Source: Rhizopus sp. PT2906 (lineage: Eukaryota; Mucoromycota; Mucoromycetes; Mucorales; Rhizopodaceae). Taken from it: a DNA stretch of 64,000 bases. The DNA lies in the NCBI GenBank assembly GCA_025529335.1, contig JAMYHX010000196.1, positions 1 through 64,000 of the forward strand. Direction: 5' to 3'. Positions 22,225-33,623 of the stretch are shown one piece after another. How positions within the stretch are numbered: position 1 is the stretch's first letter; each line of letters opens with the position of its first letter. The notes under the pieces are model-generated. The model worked only from the letters and a program-made list of their open reading frames with translations. It searched no databases and was not told the DNA's origin. A program made the position numbers and the translations under genes.

Positions 22225-22887
22225 ATGTTAAAAAAAAGCAACGTTCCCTTTTTCTCTCTCTCTAAAGACGTAGCATATGACAGCTTCATTGAATACCTGG
22301 ATCAAGTAAGCTCATCTACTTTTTTTTTTTTTGCTTCTATCTCATACTCCCTTTACAACAGATCACTGCGCAGCTACAACGAACTCAAAAAGGAGGGATC
22401 TAGCAAAAAACCAAAACCAAAGGTAAAAAAAGTTAAGGCAAACGGCTTCCCCCTCTTCTGATACCACTTTTTCTTTAGCTTTCAAGAAAAAGAAAAGCTG
22501 GTGGCTCGAAAGAACCTAGCGGATCACGCAAAAGGGCTCGTTCCAATGTCTCTGACTTCGCTAGCAGCTCTGCAGCGCAACCTGTACCTGTGCCTCCAAG
22601 TCAGCCATCAGCTGCCGCTGGTTGAACAGCGGCACTCCTACAAGAATTCCTCCGTCGCCTTTCTCCTCTTCTTTCACCGCCTCCTCCTCGCTCTCCACCC
22701 GCACCCATCACATCGTCACTGCTTCGTGCAGTGGTGCTTCCACAGCATCCAGTGCAGGCTCTTGATTCATCCGGGCGCCTTGTGTGTCATCTGCCCTGTC
22801 TTGGAACGCTCAGTGAGCAAAGGAAGCTTGAAACGTCGTTTTTCAAACTTGTATTCTGCACACTTACAAAAAAGAAAACTTTAAAGG
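22225..22887 (+). pseudogene. Unrecognised Lys/Ser-rich ORF, possibly degenerate
   Basis: A frame starts at ATG 22225 with FFSLSKDVAYDSFIEYLDQ, followed by what looks like an intron (GTAAGC at 22306 to CAG 22361) and a second one (22423 to TTTAG about 22478). The following stretches read KKEGSSKKPKPK, then SRKRKAGGSKEPSGSRKRARS, a basic, nuclear-protein-like sequence, and on to a Pro/Ser-rich part past a TGA. Removing intron 1 shifts the frame and creates a stop, so the pieces do not join cleanly. Either a decayed gene or one with unusual splicing. No family recognised. Confidence 0.4.
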
Positions 22888-24448
22888 TACTGGTCATCGT
22901 TTGTTTAAATAAGCTCAAGATTCCACCATGAACTTGTATAAATCATGCCATCTTTCGCGTATTCAGTGTCTTGTTAAACTTTCATGAATAAAAAATGTAT
23001 GAAGTATGCTCCTGTTAGTGTAAATGATCCAGCATGACATTTTAACTGTCCATGTCGTCATGTATGTAAGCTTGATCTTGCTCTTCTGTAGCTATGGATT
23101 GTAAATACCGTCTATTTTTGTAACTATGACATCAACTAGTTTTGAAACAAAATAAAAGTTAATGTCATACTGAAAAAGGGGAAACGAGGGCATAAGCGTT
23201 GTCTTGCCAGCATATTTGTTTGCCCTTTAGCTCTTTCACTCACTAAATTTGAACAAGTGTACCAAGCTTCAAACTGTGCAAGGTTCATCAAGGTTTCTGT
23301 TATTTACTATTATAGTAATAAAGTAGACAAGGTACGCTATAAGCATTCAAATAACATGTAAATGTACTTTGATAAAATACATTAAGCATCATCGAAGCTC
23401 AGTTGCCTTGACAACCCTCGCGTGAACTTTTTGTTTCAATGGAAATAACTCTAAGCAGCATTAGCTTTACTTTGAAGCATGATTATGCTATATATGCACC
23501 AATTTACTATGCATTTGACTCTGAATTAAATATGATGAATATATACATATGTGAAGTAAGCTGAGACGTGTGTTTGAAAGAGAACATGTTACATAAAAAT
23601 GAATAAATGTCCATTTATATTAATAATGGATCGGAGCTACTTAATATATTTGTTTAGGTAACCATAAATTGAGATAGCACGTACTAACAATGTAGCAATT
23701 CAATTAAAATAATAAAACCATTCTTGGCTATAGATTTGTTAATTAGTTATTTGCATTCAGTTTTGTACTCACAAACGAATCTGCTACCTAAAAATGAGGG
23801 GGCAAAAAGGGCTTTCTGGATTATAGATCGCAGCTCCAAGAGAAGAAAGCATTAAAACTTTAACCCGATATCCAATCGGATACAAGCTCTCTATTTGACC
23901 GAAAGTTCCAAAAGTCAACCATCACACTTACCCGTCCATCTTTTGAATAGTAAGCAAAAGTGATGGATGTAACAATGTCCATATACATGACATTATAATA
24001 GAAAAAGAATCAAAAAAATATGTGAAGAAAGAAGGTTATTTGTCTCTTTTATGTGGAAAAATGACAAAGCGGAATGTGCCGAAACATACAATTTCGGGAA
24101 TAAAGTTGAAGCGATTATATATATGTATATCCCTTGTATTTAATTTTTCTGGCATATAAGTGGTTCATCATTACTGCTTCTATTTCTAGTGAAAAGACTA
24201 TTGTTTGCATTCAACATTCTCCTGAATTAGAACAATTACAGTTTGTACGAGCAACGTGAGAATAAATGGGTATAGAATTTCCTTACTTGGTAACAAGTCT
24301 ACTGTAGTCATGTCATAAAACAATAATACATAATGTTTAAAGAAGAGATAAACGGAGACTTAAAGTAGAAACTTGGCTAAAAAAAATTTAGTATAAAAAA
24401 GGCTCCGTATCGTGTTTTCCTTTTTCTTTCTTTATCTCTCAATTCATC
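22888..24448. other. Long AT-rich intergenic region
   Basis: About 1.5 kb with no supportable gene on either strand. The final ~100 bp, with a CT-rich leader, precede the peptide transporter start. Codon-poor, stop-rich sequence suggests old non-coding DNA. Confidence 0.5.
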
Positions 24449-26208
24449 ATGAATGAAGAAAAGCAAGATTCAATTATAGAAACCAATTCAAAACACAATG
24501 ACTTCTTTGAGACTTATAATGAAGAATATCCTGAGCCTACAGAAGAAGATTGGAAGAGCTTACCAGAAGTATCTGATGCAATTCCAAAAGCAGCCTTTCT
24601 TGTCATCTTAATTGAGTTCTGTGAACGATTTACGTACTATGGGTTAAGTGGACCGTTCCAAAATTATATTCAAAATCCTCCTCCACCATCATGTAAGCAA
24701 TAACATAAGCAAAAAGTGGGACACCTTAGAAACTAATGAATTTTATCTAAAAAGATCCCGCCAGTTTACCCGGTGCAATGGGTAAAGGACAGCAAACAGC
24801 GACGGCTTTGAATACCTTCTTCACCTTTTGGTGTTACATCACTCCTATCCTTGGTGCTGTTATAGCCGACCAGTTCTGGGGGAAATATAGAACCATTCTC
24901 GTCTTTTCCATCATTTATCTTCTAGGACTGATCATTCTGACACTCACATCCATTCCACCAGCAATTGCATCTGGTGCCTCATTCCCAGGTTACATTGTTG
25001 CGATCATTATCGTTGGCCTCGGTACAGGTGGCATCAAATCGAATGTATCACCCTTGGTTGCTGAACAATATCGCAGCAAATCTGCTTATGTGAAGACATT
25101 GAAGAATGGCAAACGAGTGATCGTGACACCTCAAGCAACGTACCAAAAGATCTTCAACTTCTTTTACTGGGGCATCAACATTGGTTCACTTTCTGCTATT
25201 GCTACAACCGAATTAGAAAAGAACGTCGGGTTCTGGCCTGCCTTCGTCTTGCCCACGCTCATGTTTATTCCATGCATCATCGTTGTCATCTTGGGTCGTA
25301 ATCAATACATCCAAAACCCACCACGTGGTTCGGTCTTTATCGAAGCCGGTCGACTCTTTTGGCTCAGTTGGAAGGTCAAGGGTGGCATTGACGCATGCAA
25401 GCCTTCGAACCTGGCACGTGAATATCCCGAATATGCAATCAAAGCGACATGGGATGATGTTTTTGTAGATGAACTCAAACGTACTTTGAAGGCCTGTGTC
25501 ATCTTTTGCTGGTATCCAATCTATTGGCTATGCTATTCCCAGATGACAAACAACTTGGTGTCAATGGCCGGCACTATGCTCACGGGCAACGTTCCAAATG
25601 ATATCATGCAAAACATTGATCCTATTGCTCTCATTATCATCATCCCCATCATGGATTCCATCGTATATCCTGGTCTTCGTCGTCTCGGTCTTCCCATGCG
25701 ACCCATCGCACGTATCACCTGCGGCTTCTTTTTTGCTGCTGCTGCCATGGGATACACTGCTGGTATTCAATCCATGGTATACAAGTCTGCTCCTTATTAC
25801 GACCATCCCGAAGGCAGACAGAACTGGATATCGGCCGCTTATCTCATTCCTTCATACGTGCTCATTGCCATCTCTGAAATATTTGCTTCGATTACCGGTA
25901 TGGAATACGCTTACAAAAAGGCACCCCAGTCCATGAAGTCCATCGTCATGGCTCTCTTCTTGCTCACCAATTGCTTTGCTTCCATTCTTGCGTTTGCCCT
26001 CGTCTCTGTCGCAGTGGATCCTAAACTCGAATGGATGTACACAGGCATCAGTGCTGCCATGTTCTTTTGTACAATCATGTTTTATATTTGCCATCACAAG
26101 GCAGATGATACAGACGTTGAAGAAGATGCGATCGTTCGTGATAATATGGCACAAAAGGCAACGAATGATGAAATTGTGACAGAATATGAACTAGAAAAGA
26201 ATCGATAG
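24449..26208 (+). CDS. PTR2: POT/PTR2-family di/tripeptide:H+ symporter
   Basis: Plasma-membrane proton-coupled peptide transporter of the POT (PTR2) family, MFS fold. Exons 24449-24692 and 24755-26208 (565 aa). The ExxER-type motif is ILIEFCERFTYYGLSGPFQNYI in TM1, followed by LGAVIADQFWGKYRTILVFS and GTGGIKSNVSPLVAEQY, then FNFFYWGINIGSL; the last helices include YLIPSYVLIAISEIFASITGMEYAYKKAPQSMKS, the second POT signature. Acidic cytosolic N-terminus (about 45 residues) and C-terminus. Complete and apparently functional. Symbol is by family; paralogues are common in these fungi. Confidence 0.92.
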
Positions 26209-26343
26209 TGTATAAAAAAAAAGAAGCATTTTGTGTATAAATCTATAGTATATAGCATTTTATTTATAGAATAAATATTTTTTTTCTTTTTTTCTCTACT
26301 ACTACTACACGTCGCAAACATAACTGAAATAAGAGAAGGGTAT
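26209..26343. terminator. Shared 3' spacer of convergent genes
   Basis: 135 bp between the converging peptide transporter and carrier genes. AATAAA-like sequence (AGAATAAATAT) at about 26268-26279 probably serves the plus-strand transcript. Confidence 0.4.
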
Positions 26344-27456
26344 TTACAAGTTTTTCCAGTCATCAAGTTTTCTTACAATCAATTCATAAGTAAGAATGGT
26401 CATTGCAGAAGAAGGAACTGTTCTTAGCAGATTTGTCGTTAGGCCTTTATAGAATCCACTTAGGCCCTCTTCTTTTGACATAATCTTGATGGCATGAAGG
26501 ATGCCCTTATATTTATAAGGTTTTCTGGTTTGGTTCTGTAACCTTGTTCGAATCACTTCATGTGGATAAGTTGCAAGACTCGCTGACATCTTTGATAGTG
26601 CAGATGCTAATAAAATAGAAGTTGATCCATAAGAAGACGAATCTCGATCGACATCTATATAAAAGTTAATATTGGATCAGATTTGATCTTTATGTTACTT
26701 ACGAAGAACAACCTTTAGTTTCTCATACAGAGGAAACTGGACAGCGACATGACTGATTCCAATAAGAGATGGTCCTAAGCCCTTATAGAATCCTCTAAAT
26801 CCTTCTTCTTTTGCGATTGTTGCAAATGCATGTATTGTATTATTATATCTATATGACGTACGTTCGCTTTGTGTCTATCAGGTGTGAATAAGAATACACA
26901 CATATAAAAATAGTATTACCATCAATCTAGTCTTGATAACCCATAAAGGATTTGTAAGAGTTGTCGAGAGTGCTCCTGCTGACATCGCTGATATGATGTG
27001 TAATAGCCATTCTTTTTCATTTCCTTTTGTATTGTTTATAAATATACAGGTCATACAAATATGTCTATCAATTACCTATTTCGTTGGCCCATTGGCTCTT
27101 GCAATAGTCATAGGCAGTAAAATAGATCGCCCAGGTAGGCAAGTAGCCTAAAATGGTTGGACCCAATCCTCTATACAGTCCTCTTATTCCTTCTTCGTGC
27201 CATATTCTAGACAAGGTGCCTACTGTTCCCTTGTATATTTTTTCACCAGGCAGTGTGACCCCTTGATTCTGTAGTCTTGTCTTGGCTACATCCAAGGGAC
27301 AAGTGACTATTGAAGAAACAATGCCAGCGCCTGCGCCTGCGATTGAATGTTTTAGATTTTCATGATTTTGACTATAATTTACGTTAGTGTCATCTATTCT
27401 TTTTAATGAAGACAGACTTACGCGAATCTCTTCCACCAATTTTCTGCAGTGATCAT
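26344..27456 (-). CDS. Mitochondrial carrier (NAD+/folate/pyrimidine-nucleotide carrier-like)
   Basis: Inner-membrane solute carrier, SLC25 superfamily. Five minus exons: 27456-27422, 27371-27076, 27023-26920, 26874-26703, 26654-26344 (305 aa). Three Solcar repeats: PLDVAKTRLQNQ near residue 35, PLWVIKTRLM near residue 137, and YPHEVIRTRLQNQ near residue 230, each followed by the EEG.RG(F/L)Y.G signature. The second-repeat NPLWVIKTR motif is characteristic of the yeast Ndt1/Ndt2, Flx1 and pyrimidine-nucleotide carriers, so the substrate is probably a nucleotide cofactor; it cannot be narrowed further by eye. Exon 1 contains only MITAENWWKRF plus two bases. Confidence 0.88.
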
Positions 27457-27699
27457 TTCTTATAAATATATTATATATATATTATATATACACACACACG
27501 CACACGTACGCACACACTTACTCACTCACAACGCCAAATGATAGAACACTTAAATTGTATACAAGTTTCTTTTCTGTCTTGAAAATACAACAACAGAAAA
27601 AAAAAAAAATACACACACACAGGGAAAAAAGAGTTTGTTTAGATTACTGATTTTTAGCCAATGATATTTTAGTTATTAATAGGGAATGATATCATTTCA
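27457..27699. repeat. Spacer with CA microsatellites
   Basis: 243 bp between tandem minus-strand genes. It contains TA repeats and (CA)n tracts around 27467-27512 and 27610-27622. The carrier promoter and the EF-P 3' end lie here. Confidence 0.5.
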
Positions 27700-28497
27700 T
27701 TAGAGCTCACGACGCATATATTTCATACTTTCGATATCTACAACAATCTTATCTCCTTCATGAACAAATTCAGGTACTTGCAGCTTAGCTCCATTGGTTA
27801 ATGTAGCAGTCTTGTAGACAGTTCCTTTGGCTGCTTGACCTCCACGTTCGATAACGGATTCAACTGTGAATGTGTAGTTGCTGGGTAATTTGAACGTGCA
27901 AGGCTGTCGACCATGTTCAGGTGTAGTAAGAAAACTGACGGCAATAGGCATAGCATCTATATCGATGTTTAGTATGATGACAGCATTATTTCGCAACTAC
28001 CTTCTAATAATCCAACCGCGCGTTCACCTCCTTCACAAGCAGATACAGGCATCTCAATCTCTTCAAATGTCTCGAGGTTCAACAAGTGAATCATGTCACC
28101 ATTTGTATATAGAAATTGATATGCTTCGTCTGATAGATTCAAGACTAGATTATAGTTAGTTTGAGTTTAGATTATGTCAGGTCTTCTTTTTTTTTGTACT
28201 TTCTAAGGAATCGCCTGATTTAAAACGTTCGTTTATCTTGGTATTTGACAAGATATCTTGTAGTTCCATCTAATGGTCATTTAATTCATTGATAAAACTG
28301 ATATCTATCTATTATACCTTGACTACGGCACCACCTCGACCAGAGGAGACATGATCTCTATTCAATACTCGCCATGCTTTATCCTTCAATTGAACAATTT
28401 GACCCTTCTTAACAGACCCAACACTAAGTTTATAATATCTCTTGGCAATCAGATCCGTTAATCTGACTGAATGCTGAACTCTTGTTAACCTGAACAT
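27700..28497 (-). CDS. Mitochondrial elongation factor P-like protein
   Basis: Elongation factor P family. Four minus exons: 28497-28318, 28269-28200, 28144-28001, 27956-27700 (216 aa). The mature part aligns with the three EF-P domains: the KOW-like N-domain (SVGSVKKGQIVQLKDKAWRVLN and the SSGRGGAVVKMELQD loop in place of the bacterial PGKG loop), the middle OB domain, and the C-terminal domain ending LQVPEFVHEGDKIVVDIESMKYMRREL. An N-terminal stretch rich in Arg, Ser and Thr, MFRLTRVQHSVRLTDLIAKRYY, looks like a mitochondrial presequence. EF-P rescues ribosomes at polyproline; in the organelle this is inferred. Divergent from WRS1 over 97 bp. Confidence 0.88.
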
Positions 28498-28594
28498 GAT
28501 GAGTAATGTAAAAAAAGTGTGGCTTTTTTTCTTTATATGTATATCGGCTGTGTATCTATCGGATGTGGCACCCCCCCTTTTTTTTTCTTTATAA
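28498..28594. promoter_or_regulatory. 97-bp divergent promoter, mtEF-P / tryptophanyl-tRNA synthetase
   Basis: Only 97 bp separate the two start codons, so the core promoter must be shared or overlapping. It holds a C7T9-type polypyrimidine stretch just upstream of the WRS1 ATG. Confidence 0.5.
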
Positions 28595-30085
28595 ATGTCA
28601 GAACTTACAGACGGTGTTGCCAATTTGACCATTGAACAAGACAAGGCTACTGTATCTGGAGTCTCTCAAAACGTGACACCTTGGGAAGTAGAAGGAGCTA
28701 TTGTTGATGGTGTTCAACAGGCTATTGACTATAACAAGTTGATTGAACAGTTTGGTACCCGACCTATTGATGAAGCTTTATTGGAACGATTTGAAAAACT
28801 CACAGGACGTCAACCTCATATATTCTTGAAAAGAGGTGTCTTTTTCTCTCATCGGTAAAAAGAGAAGAAAAAAAAAAGGAACGTGTAGTAACATGAGATA
28901 GAGAGCTTGGTAATATCCTTGACCGTTACGAACAAAAGAAACCATTCTTCTTGTACACGGGCCGTGGACCTTCTAGTGCAGCCATGCATCTTGGACACAT
29001 GATTCCTTTTGTCTTTTGCCAGTAAGTAAAAGAAATTGTGTATATATAGGTTGTATCTCATCTCTTGCAAGGTGGTTACAAGACGTGTTTGACGTGCCTT
29101 TGGTCATTCAGTTGACAGACGATGAAAAGTTTTTGTTCAAGTCCAATTTGACCGTGGAGATGTGTAGACAATTTTCCAAAGATAATGCAAAGGATATCAT
29201 CGCCTGTGGATTTAAGCCTGAAAAAACCTTTATTTTCTCAGACTTTGACTATGTCAGGTAAGTTTATTTTGTGTATAAAAGAGAAAGAGTTTTACTCATT
29301 GTTTATTTAGTGGTCCCTTTTATCAAAATGTCGTTCGAATTGCTCGTTGCATCACTATCAATCAATCCAAGGCTACCTTTGGTTTCAATGATAGGTAAGA
29401 ATATATGATAAATAAAGATGGCTCAAGACTCATAGTGTTTTCAAGTGATAATGTAGGCAAAATTCATTTTGTGTCTGTCCAAGCTGCTCCTTCTTTCTCC
29501 AACTCTTTCCCTCAAATCTTTGGAGACAAGTCAGACATTCCTTGCCTGATTCCCTGTGCTATTGACCAAGATCCTTATTTCCGTTTGACTCGTGATGTAG
29601 CCAAACGATTAAAGTATCCCAAACCTAGCTTGATTCATGCCAAATTTTTCCCAGCCTTACAAGGTCCTCAAACCAAGATGAGCGCATCGATCGATACTTC
29701 CGCCATCTTCATGACCGATACACCCAAACAGATCAAGAACAAGATCAACCGACACGCCTTTTCAGGTGGAGGTGCTACACTTGAAGAACATAGAGAAAAG
29801 GGAGGTAATCCAGATGTGGACGTGGCCTACCAGTATCTTTCTTTCTTTTTAGAGGACGACGAAGAGTTGAAACGCATTTATGATGTAAGTCATGTATAAA
29901 CATGCTAAAGTCAAGCTAACATTGTGTAGTCTTATAAATCGGGTGAATTGATGACGGGTGAACTCAAGAAGAGATGTATCGAAGTGTTGCAGAAATTCGT
30001 TGGAGAATTTCAAGAAAGAAAGAATGCAATCACAGACGAAACGATTGCTTATTTTATGGACAAGGACAAAAAGATTGAAGTTTAA
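28595..30085 (+). CDS. WRS1: Tryptophanyl-tRNA synthetase, cytosolic
   Basis: Class I aminoacyl-tRNA synthetase charging tRNA-Trp. Six exons: 28595-28854, 28902-29021, 29072-29257, 29311-29394, 29446-29884, 29930-30085 (414 aa). The HIGH-type motif is GPSSAAMHLGHMIPF, the KMSKS-type motif is KMSAS (within GPQTKMSASIDTSAIF), and TGRGPSS, LVIQLTDDEKFLF and QAAPSFSNSFPQIF match eukaryotic TrpRS. No mitochondrial presequence is seen, so it is the cytosolic form. All six exon joins keep the family sequence. Confidence 0.96.
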
Positions 30086-30405
30086 AAAATAAATGTGTAA
30101 CAATTAAATCATCAAGGGTTCCCCTTTTTTTTGGCGCACACACCAAATCTCAAAGGAGTGGCACTGTCTTCTTGTTGAGTAGTACGCGTCGATAATTGTA
30201 ATTTAACCATAAATAGACATCTTTGATATGTTTATAGCTTACTCCTTAGAAGCCACTACCTGCTTCACTAAATAACATAGTCTATGCATTTGGAAAGCGG
30301 CTTTTTATAGCATTTTATTTTTATACTAATGACATAGATAGAAAGTACATGCTGCTTAATAAGTCGTCATAGTTGTTGTATTTACCTTAGAAACTCAATA
30401 AGAAA
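30086..30405. other. Intergenic
   Basis: 3' flank of WRS1 up to a TIR element. Nothing further seen. Confidence 0.4.
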
Positions 30406-31147
30406 TATACACTTTTTTCAGAAATTATTCGCACACATTACAAGATTAATAACAACCAACACTTTAATTGATTTTTTGTCTTCTTTATTATTGAAAAGAC
30501 AACGTGTAATAACACATAAAATGAGCTTGATATTTTTGAGTATAAAATAAATGTGGTCAACACATATAAATAACATACGTAACTGAAAAAGTTGTTGGAG
30601 ACTTAATAATATATATAATTTGATCTTAACTTCTCTTTTTCTTTTCTTCTTTGGACCAAAAAGTAAGACTAGCTATTCCCCAGCTAGCTCTAAGGTATGT
30701 TATATTCTTTACTCTTGTAAGAAACTAATATGTAGTTTTATAGATCATAAAATCGAAAGCAGTACCGGTGCTAGCTGGGGGTAGTTTGGTTCTTACCAAA
30801 TCTTGGTCCCATCCGCTCTCTTCCTTGCTTTCCTCTCTTATCTCTTGCTCTTTTCTTTTCCCTTCTTTCTCTAGGCTGGTTATCGCCAACCTAACCCACG
30901 ATACACTTCGGGTAAGATATTAATAATTTCTTTACAAGTTTACTCACTTTTCTTACTTTTCTTTTTTTTCTCTTATAAATCCTCTTCTTTATAATGTAAG
31001 TATTTAATATCAATGTAAATAACTGATTTACTAGTCATCTCTTTATTCATCCTTTTGCTTCTGATGGACTCTCTTTTATTATTATCTGTTGTCTGAAATT
31101 ATCATTTTTTTTATTAGTGTGCGAATAATTTGTGAATAAAGTGTAAA
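30406..31147. mobile_element. 742-bp non-autonomous TIR element
   Basis: Bounded by imperfect 31-bp terminal inverted repeats, 30406-30436 and 31117-31147, that agree at 28 positions by eye; the innermost 15 bases (AAATTATTCGCACAC) are identical. No transposase inside. The interior holds an intron-like block (GTATGT 30695 to TAG 30743, 49 bp), an 11-bp inverted repeat (30678-30688 with 30770-30780), a CT-rich tract and another acceptor-like TCTAG with an exon-like stretch ending near a GTAAG. A shorter relative lies at about 33499-33609. No clear target-site duplication was identified. Confidence 0.7.
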
Positions 31148-31322
31148 AGACACCACTTATAATAATAATGAACTCTTGTTCATAAAGGAATTATGTAGAG
31201 AATCATCGGTTCATATCTGTATTTCTTCTTTTGTTATCATTTTTCTGTATCACAAACGTCACTATTTTGAGATTTGGTCGTGCGCCCAGGACCACCTTTT
31301 TTTTTCTTTTGTTCATTCAGAA
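31148..31322. promoter_or_regulatory. Upstream region of the CBS-PB1 gene
   Basis: 175 bp between the TIR element and the CBS-PB1 ATG, ending in a T-rich leader. An in-frame ORF extension from 31176 has no domain support. Confidence 0.35.
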
Positions 31323-33492
31323 ATGTCAACCAAGAGAGCTGGATCACGCATTCCGTCTGTTGCTTCCTTTAGAGACAACAGTAGTGAGTTAGTTAATACT
31401 GGAAGTAGACAACGTCAGTCGAAAAGAGACGAAGTAAGTCGAATAGCGAATATTCTATTGTTTCTTACCTGCTTTTATAAAGGCAATCAGAAAGAAACTC
31501 GAACAGGAACTTTCAAAGAAATCTGGTTCAAAAAGGGTTCGACAGACGAAAAAGATTGCGGGCACTGTGTCTGCTCTGCGTCCGTCACAAGCATTGACAG
31601 TGAAGGAAAATATGTTGGTTATCGAAGCGTCTCAGTTGATGGCTGCAAAGAGAAGTGATTGTGTGCTTGTGGTAGATGAAGATGATCATCTGAGTGGTAT
31701 CTTTACTGCCAAGGATTTAGCGTATCGTGTTGTTGCTGAATCACTGGATGCAAGGTACAGACCCTTGTAAAGACGAGAGTCCCGCTCACCCCCTCTTTTT
31801 GTAGAGATACAACAGTTGCCAAAATTATGACCAAAGGACCGATGTGTGTCACATCGGATACTTCTGCAACAGATGCTCTCAACTTGATGGTATCCCGTGG
31901 TTTCCGTCACTTGGTAAAAGAAAAAAAATTTTTTTTATGTGTGTACTGATTTGAACTTGTAGCCTGTTTGTAATGAAGAAGGGGATATTTTTGGATTATT
32001 GGATATCACCAAATGTTTATATGAAGCCCTGGACAAGATGGAAAGAGCATTCGGATCATCGCGTAAATTATACGATGCACTTGAGGGTGTCGAAAAAGAG
32101 TGGTCCAACAGTCCTATCCAACTCGTACAGTATATGGAAGCTCTCCGTGACAAGATGGAGTGCCCTGATATCAACTCGGTTCTTGATGGATTGCCACCTG
32201 CCGAAGTAAGTGTCAAGACGAACGTACGTGATGTTGCTCGTATGATGAAAGAATACCACACAACTGCAGTCTTGGTCAACGACCGGGAAGGGTTAGCTGG
32301 TATCTTCACCACCAAGGATATCGTCTTGCGTGTGATTGCAGCAGGTTTAAACCCAGAAAACTGTTCTGTCGTCCGTGTGATGACGCCTCACCCCGATACT
32401 GCTCCTCCCAACATGACCATCATGGACGCACTTCGAAAGATGCATGGTAATGATGATAAATAATGGCATTCTGTATTTTAATTATTCTTAGACGGTCACT
32501 ACTTAAATCTGCCCATCGTCGAGAACGGCGATGTCGTCGGAATTGTCGATGTTTTAAAATTAACCTACGCCACACTTGAACAGATCCACAGTATCCAAGG
32601 CAACGACGGTGAAGGACCAATGTGGTCCCGGTTCTGGGATAGCTTTGGCGCAACCGATCAGCACGAGACAGAATCTCAACTGTCTGATTCACAGCTCCTG
32701 TCAGCCGCCACAGGCAATCACCGCATCATTTCGCCTGAACCGTCCACGTCGTTCTCTCAGCTTCAGGGCTTTTCAGAAATCACACCCAACGAATCAGCAA
32801 GTATGGTGGCTAATAATGACGAGTCGTCTATCTCTGACAATCGCAGCCAACAACAGCCATTAAAAGAAAATACCTTTTCATTCAAATTTACAACCGCCAG
32901 TGGAAAGACGCATCGCATCGCCTGTGCTGCCGACAGCTATGCCTCTTTGCTCGAATCTGTATACCAAAAAGTCGTGGCAGAACATACCAGCTATCTTGGT
33001 GTTGAAGAAGATGCACAGCCAGTTGAGTCTTGGCTCAGTATATCCTATTTGGACGATGAGGACGATCAGGTGCTGATGACGTCGGATGCAGATGTTGAGG
33101 ATGCCGTCAAGTTGGCTCGTAAGATGGGTCATGACCGTGTCAAGTTGTTTGTTCATGATGCGGCTGCTCCTGCATCTCCTGCGACCCCAGTTCCAGCTGA
33201 AATTGAAGAGGAAAAGGAACAGATAAAGATTGTTGAAGAACTTGTTGAAGAACCAATACAACAAGAAGAAGAACAAGTAAAAGAGGAAGAAAAAGAGGTC
33301 AAGAAAAAGAAGAGACGTAGTTTGAAACAAAGACAAGTGTCTTCAGATGAAGAAGAAGAAGAAGTAGATCAAAAACCAAAAGATGTATTTGGTATACCTC
33401 ATGAACTCGTGTTACCTGCAGCCATCACCTTCTTGGGTGTGGCCATCATCGGTGTCTTTGTTCTCTCTCGTGTTGGAAGTTCACGTCAATAA
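31323..33492 (+). CDS. CBS-domain and PB1-domain membrane-anchored protein
   Basis: Fungal CBS-PB1 protein (S. pombe mug70-like family). Exons 31323-31433, 31483-31754, 31805-31913, 31963-32446, 32492-33492 (658 aa). Four CBS repeats: around 65-130 (SALRPSQALTVKENMLVIEA...GIFTAKDLAYRVV), 135-195 (KIMTKGPMCV...FGLLDITKCLYEA), 235-300 (GIFTTKDIVLRVIAAG) and 305-365 (GDVVGIVDVLKLTY). A PB1 domain follows at about 490-580 (FKFTTASGKTHRI...DDEDDQVLMTSDADVEDAV). Then a Glu/Lys-rich linker and a single C-terminal hydrophobic helix (VLPAAITFLGVAIIGVFVL), so it is probably tail-anchored. Ligand (adenine nucleotide) is expected from CBS pairs; its biological role is unknown. Confidence 0.92.
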
Positions 33493-33498
33493 AAAATA

Positions 33499-33609
33499 TA
33501 GATTATTTTCAGAGCTTATTCGCATATAATTTAAAATCAATAACAATTACACTTTTGTTGATTATCAATCCTTTCTTTATCAGTGTGCGAATGATTTGTA
33601 GATTATTTC
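33499..33609. mobile_element. MITE-like derivative of the TIR element, in the CBS-PB1 3' region
   Basis: About 110 bp, beginning a few bases after the CBS-PB1 stop codon. Its ends (TTTTCAGAGCTTATTCGCATA and the inverted GTGTGCGAATGATTTGTAG) match the TIRs of the 742-bp element, and the next 35 bases resemble its left subterminal part. Internal material is almost entirely deleted. It probably supplies part of the 3' UTR or poly(A) region of the gene. Confidence 0.65.
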
Positions 33610-33623
33610 TTTTATTTACAAAT

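Noticed and set aside
24449..30085. Functional gene cluster (peptide transporter, carrier, EF-P, TrpRS)
   Set aside because: No common pathway; adjacency is consistent with ordinary gene order.
31176..31322. Extended N-terminus of the CBS-PB1 protein
   Set aside because: Low-complexity sequence before the first well-placed ATG at 31323; no domain support.
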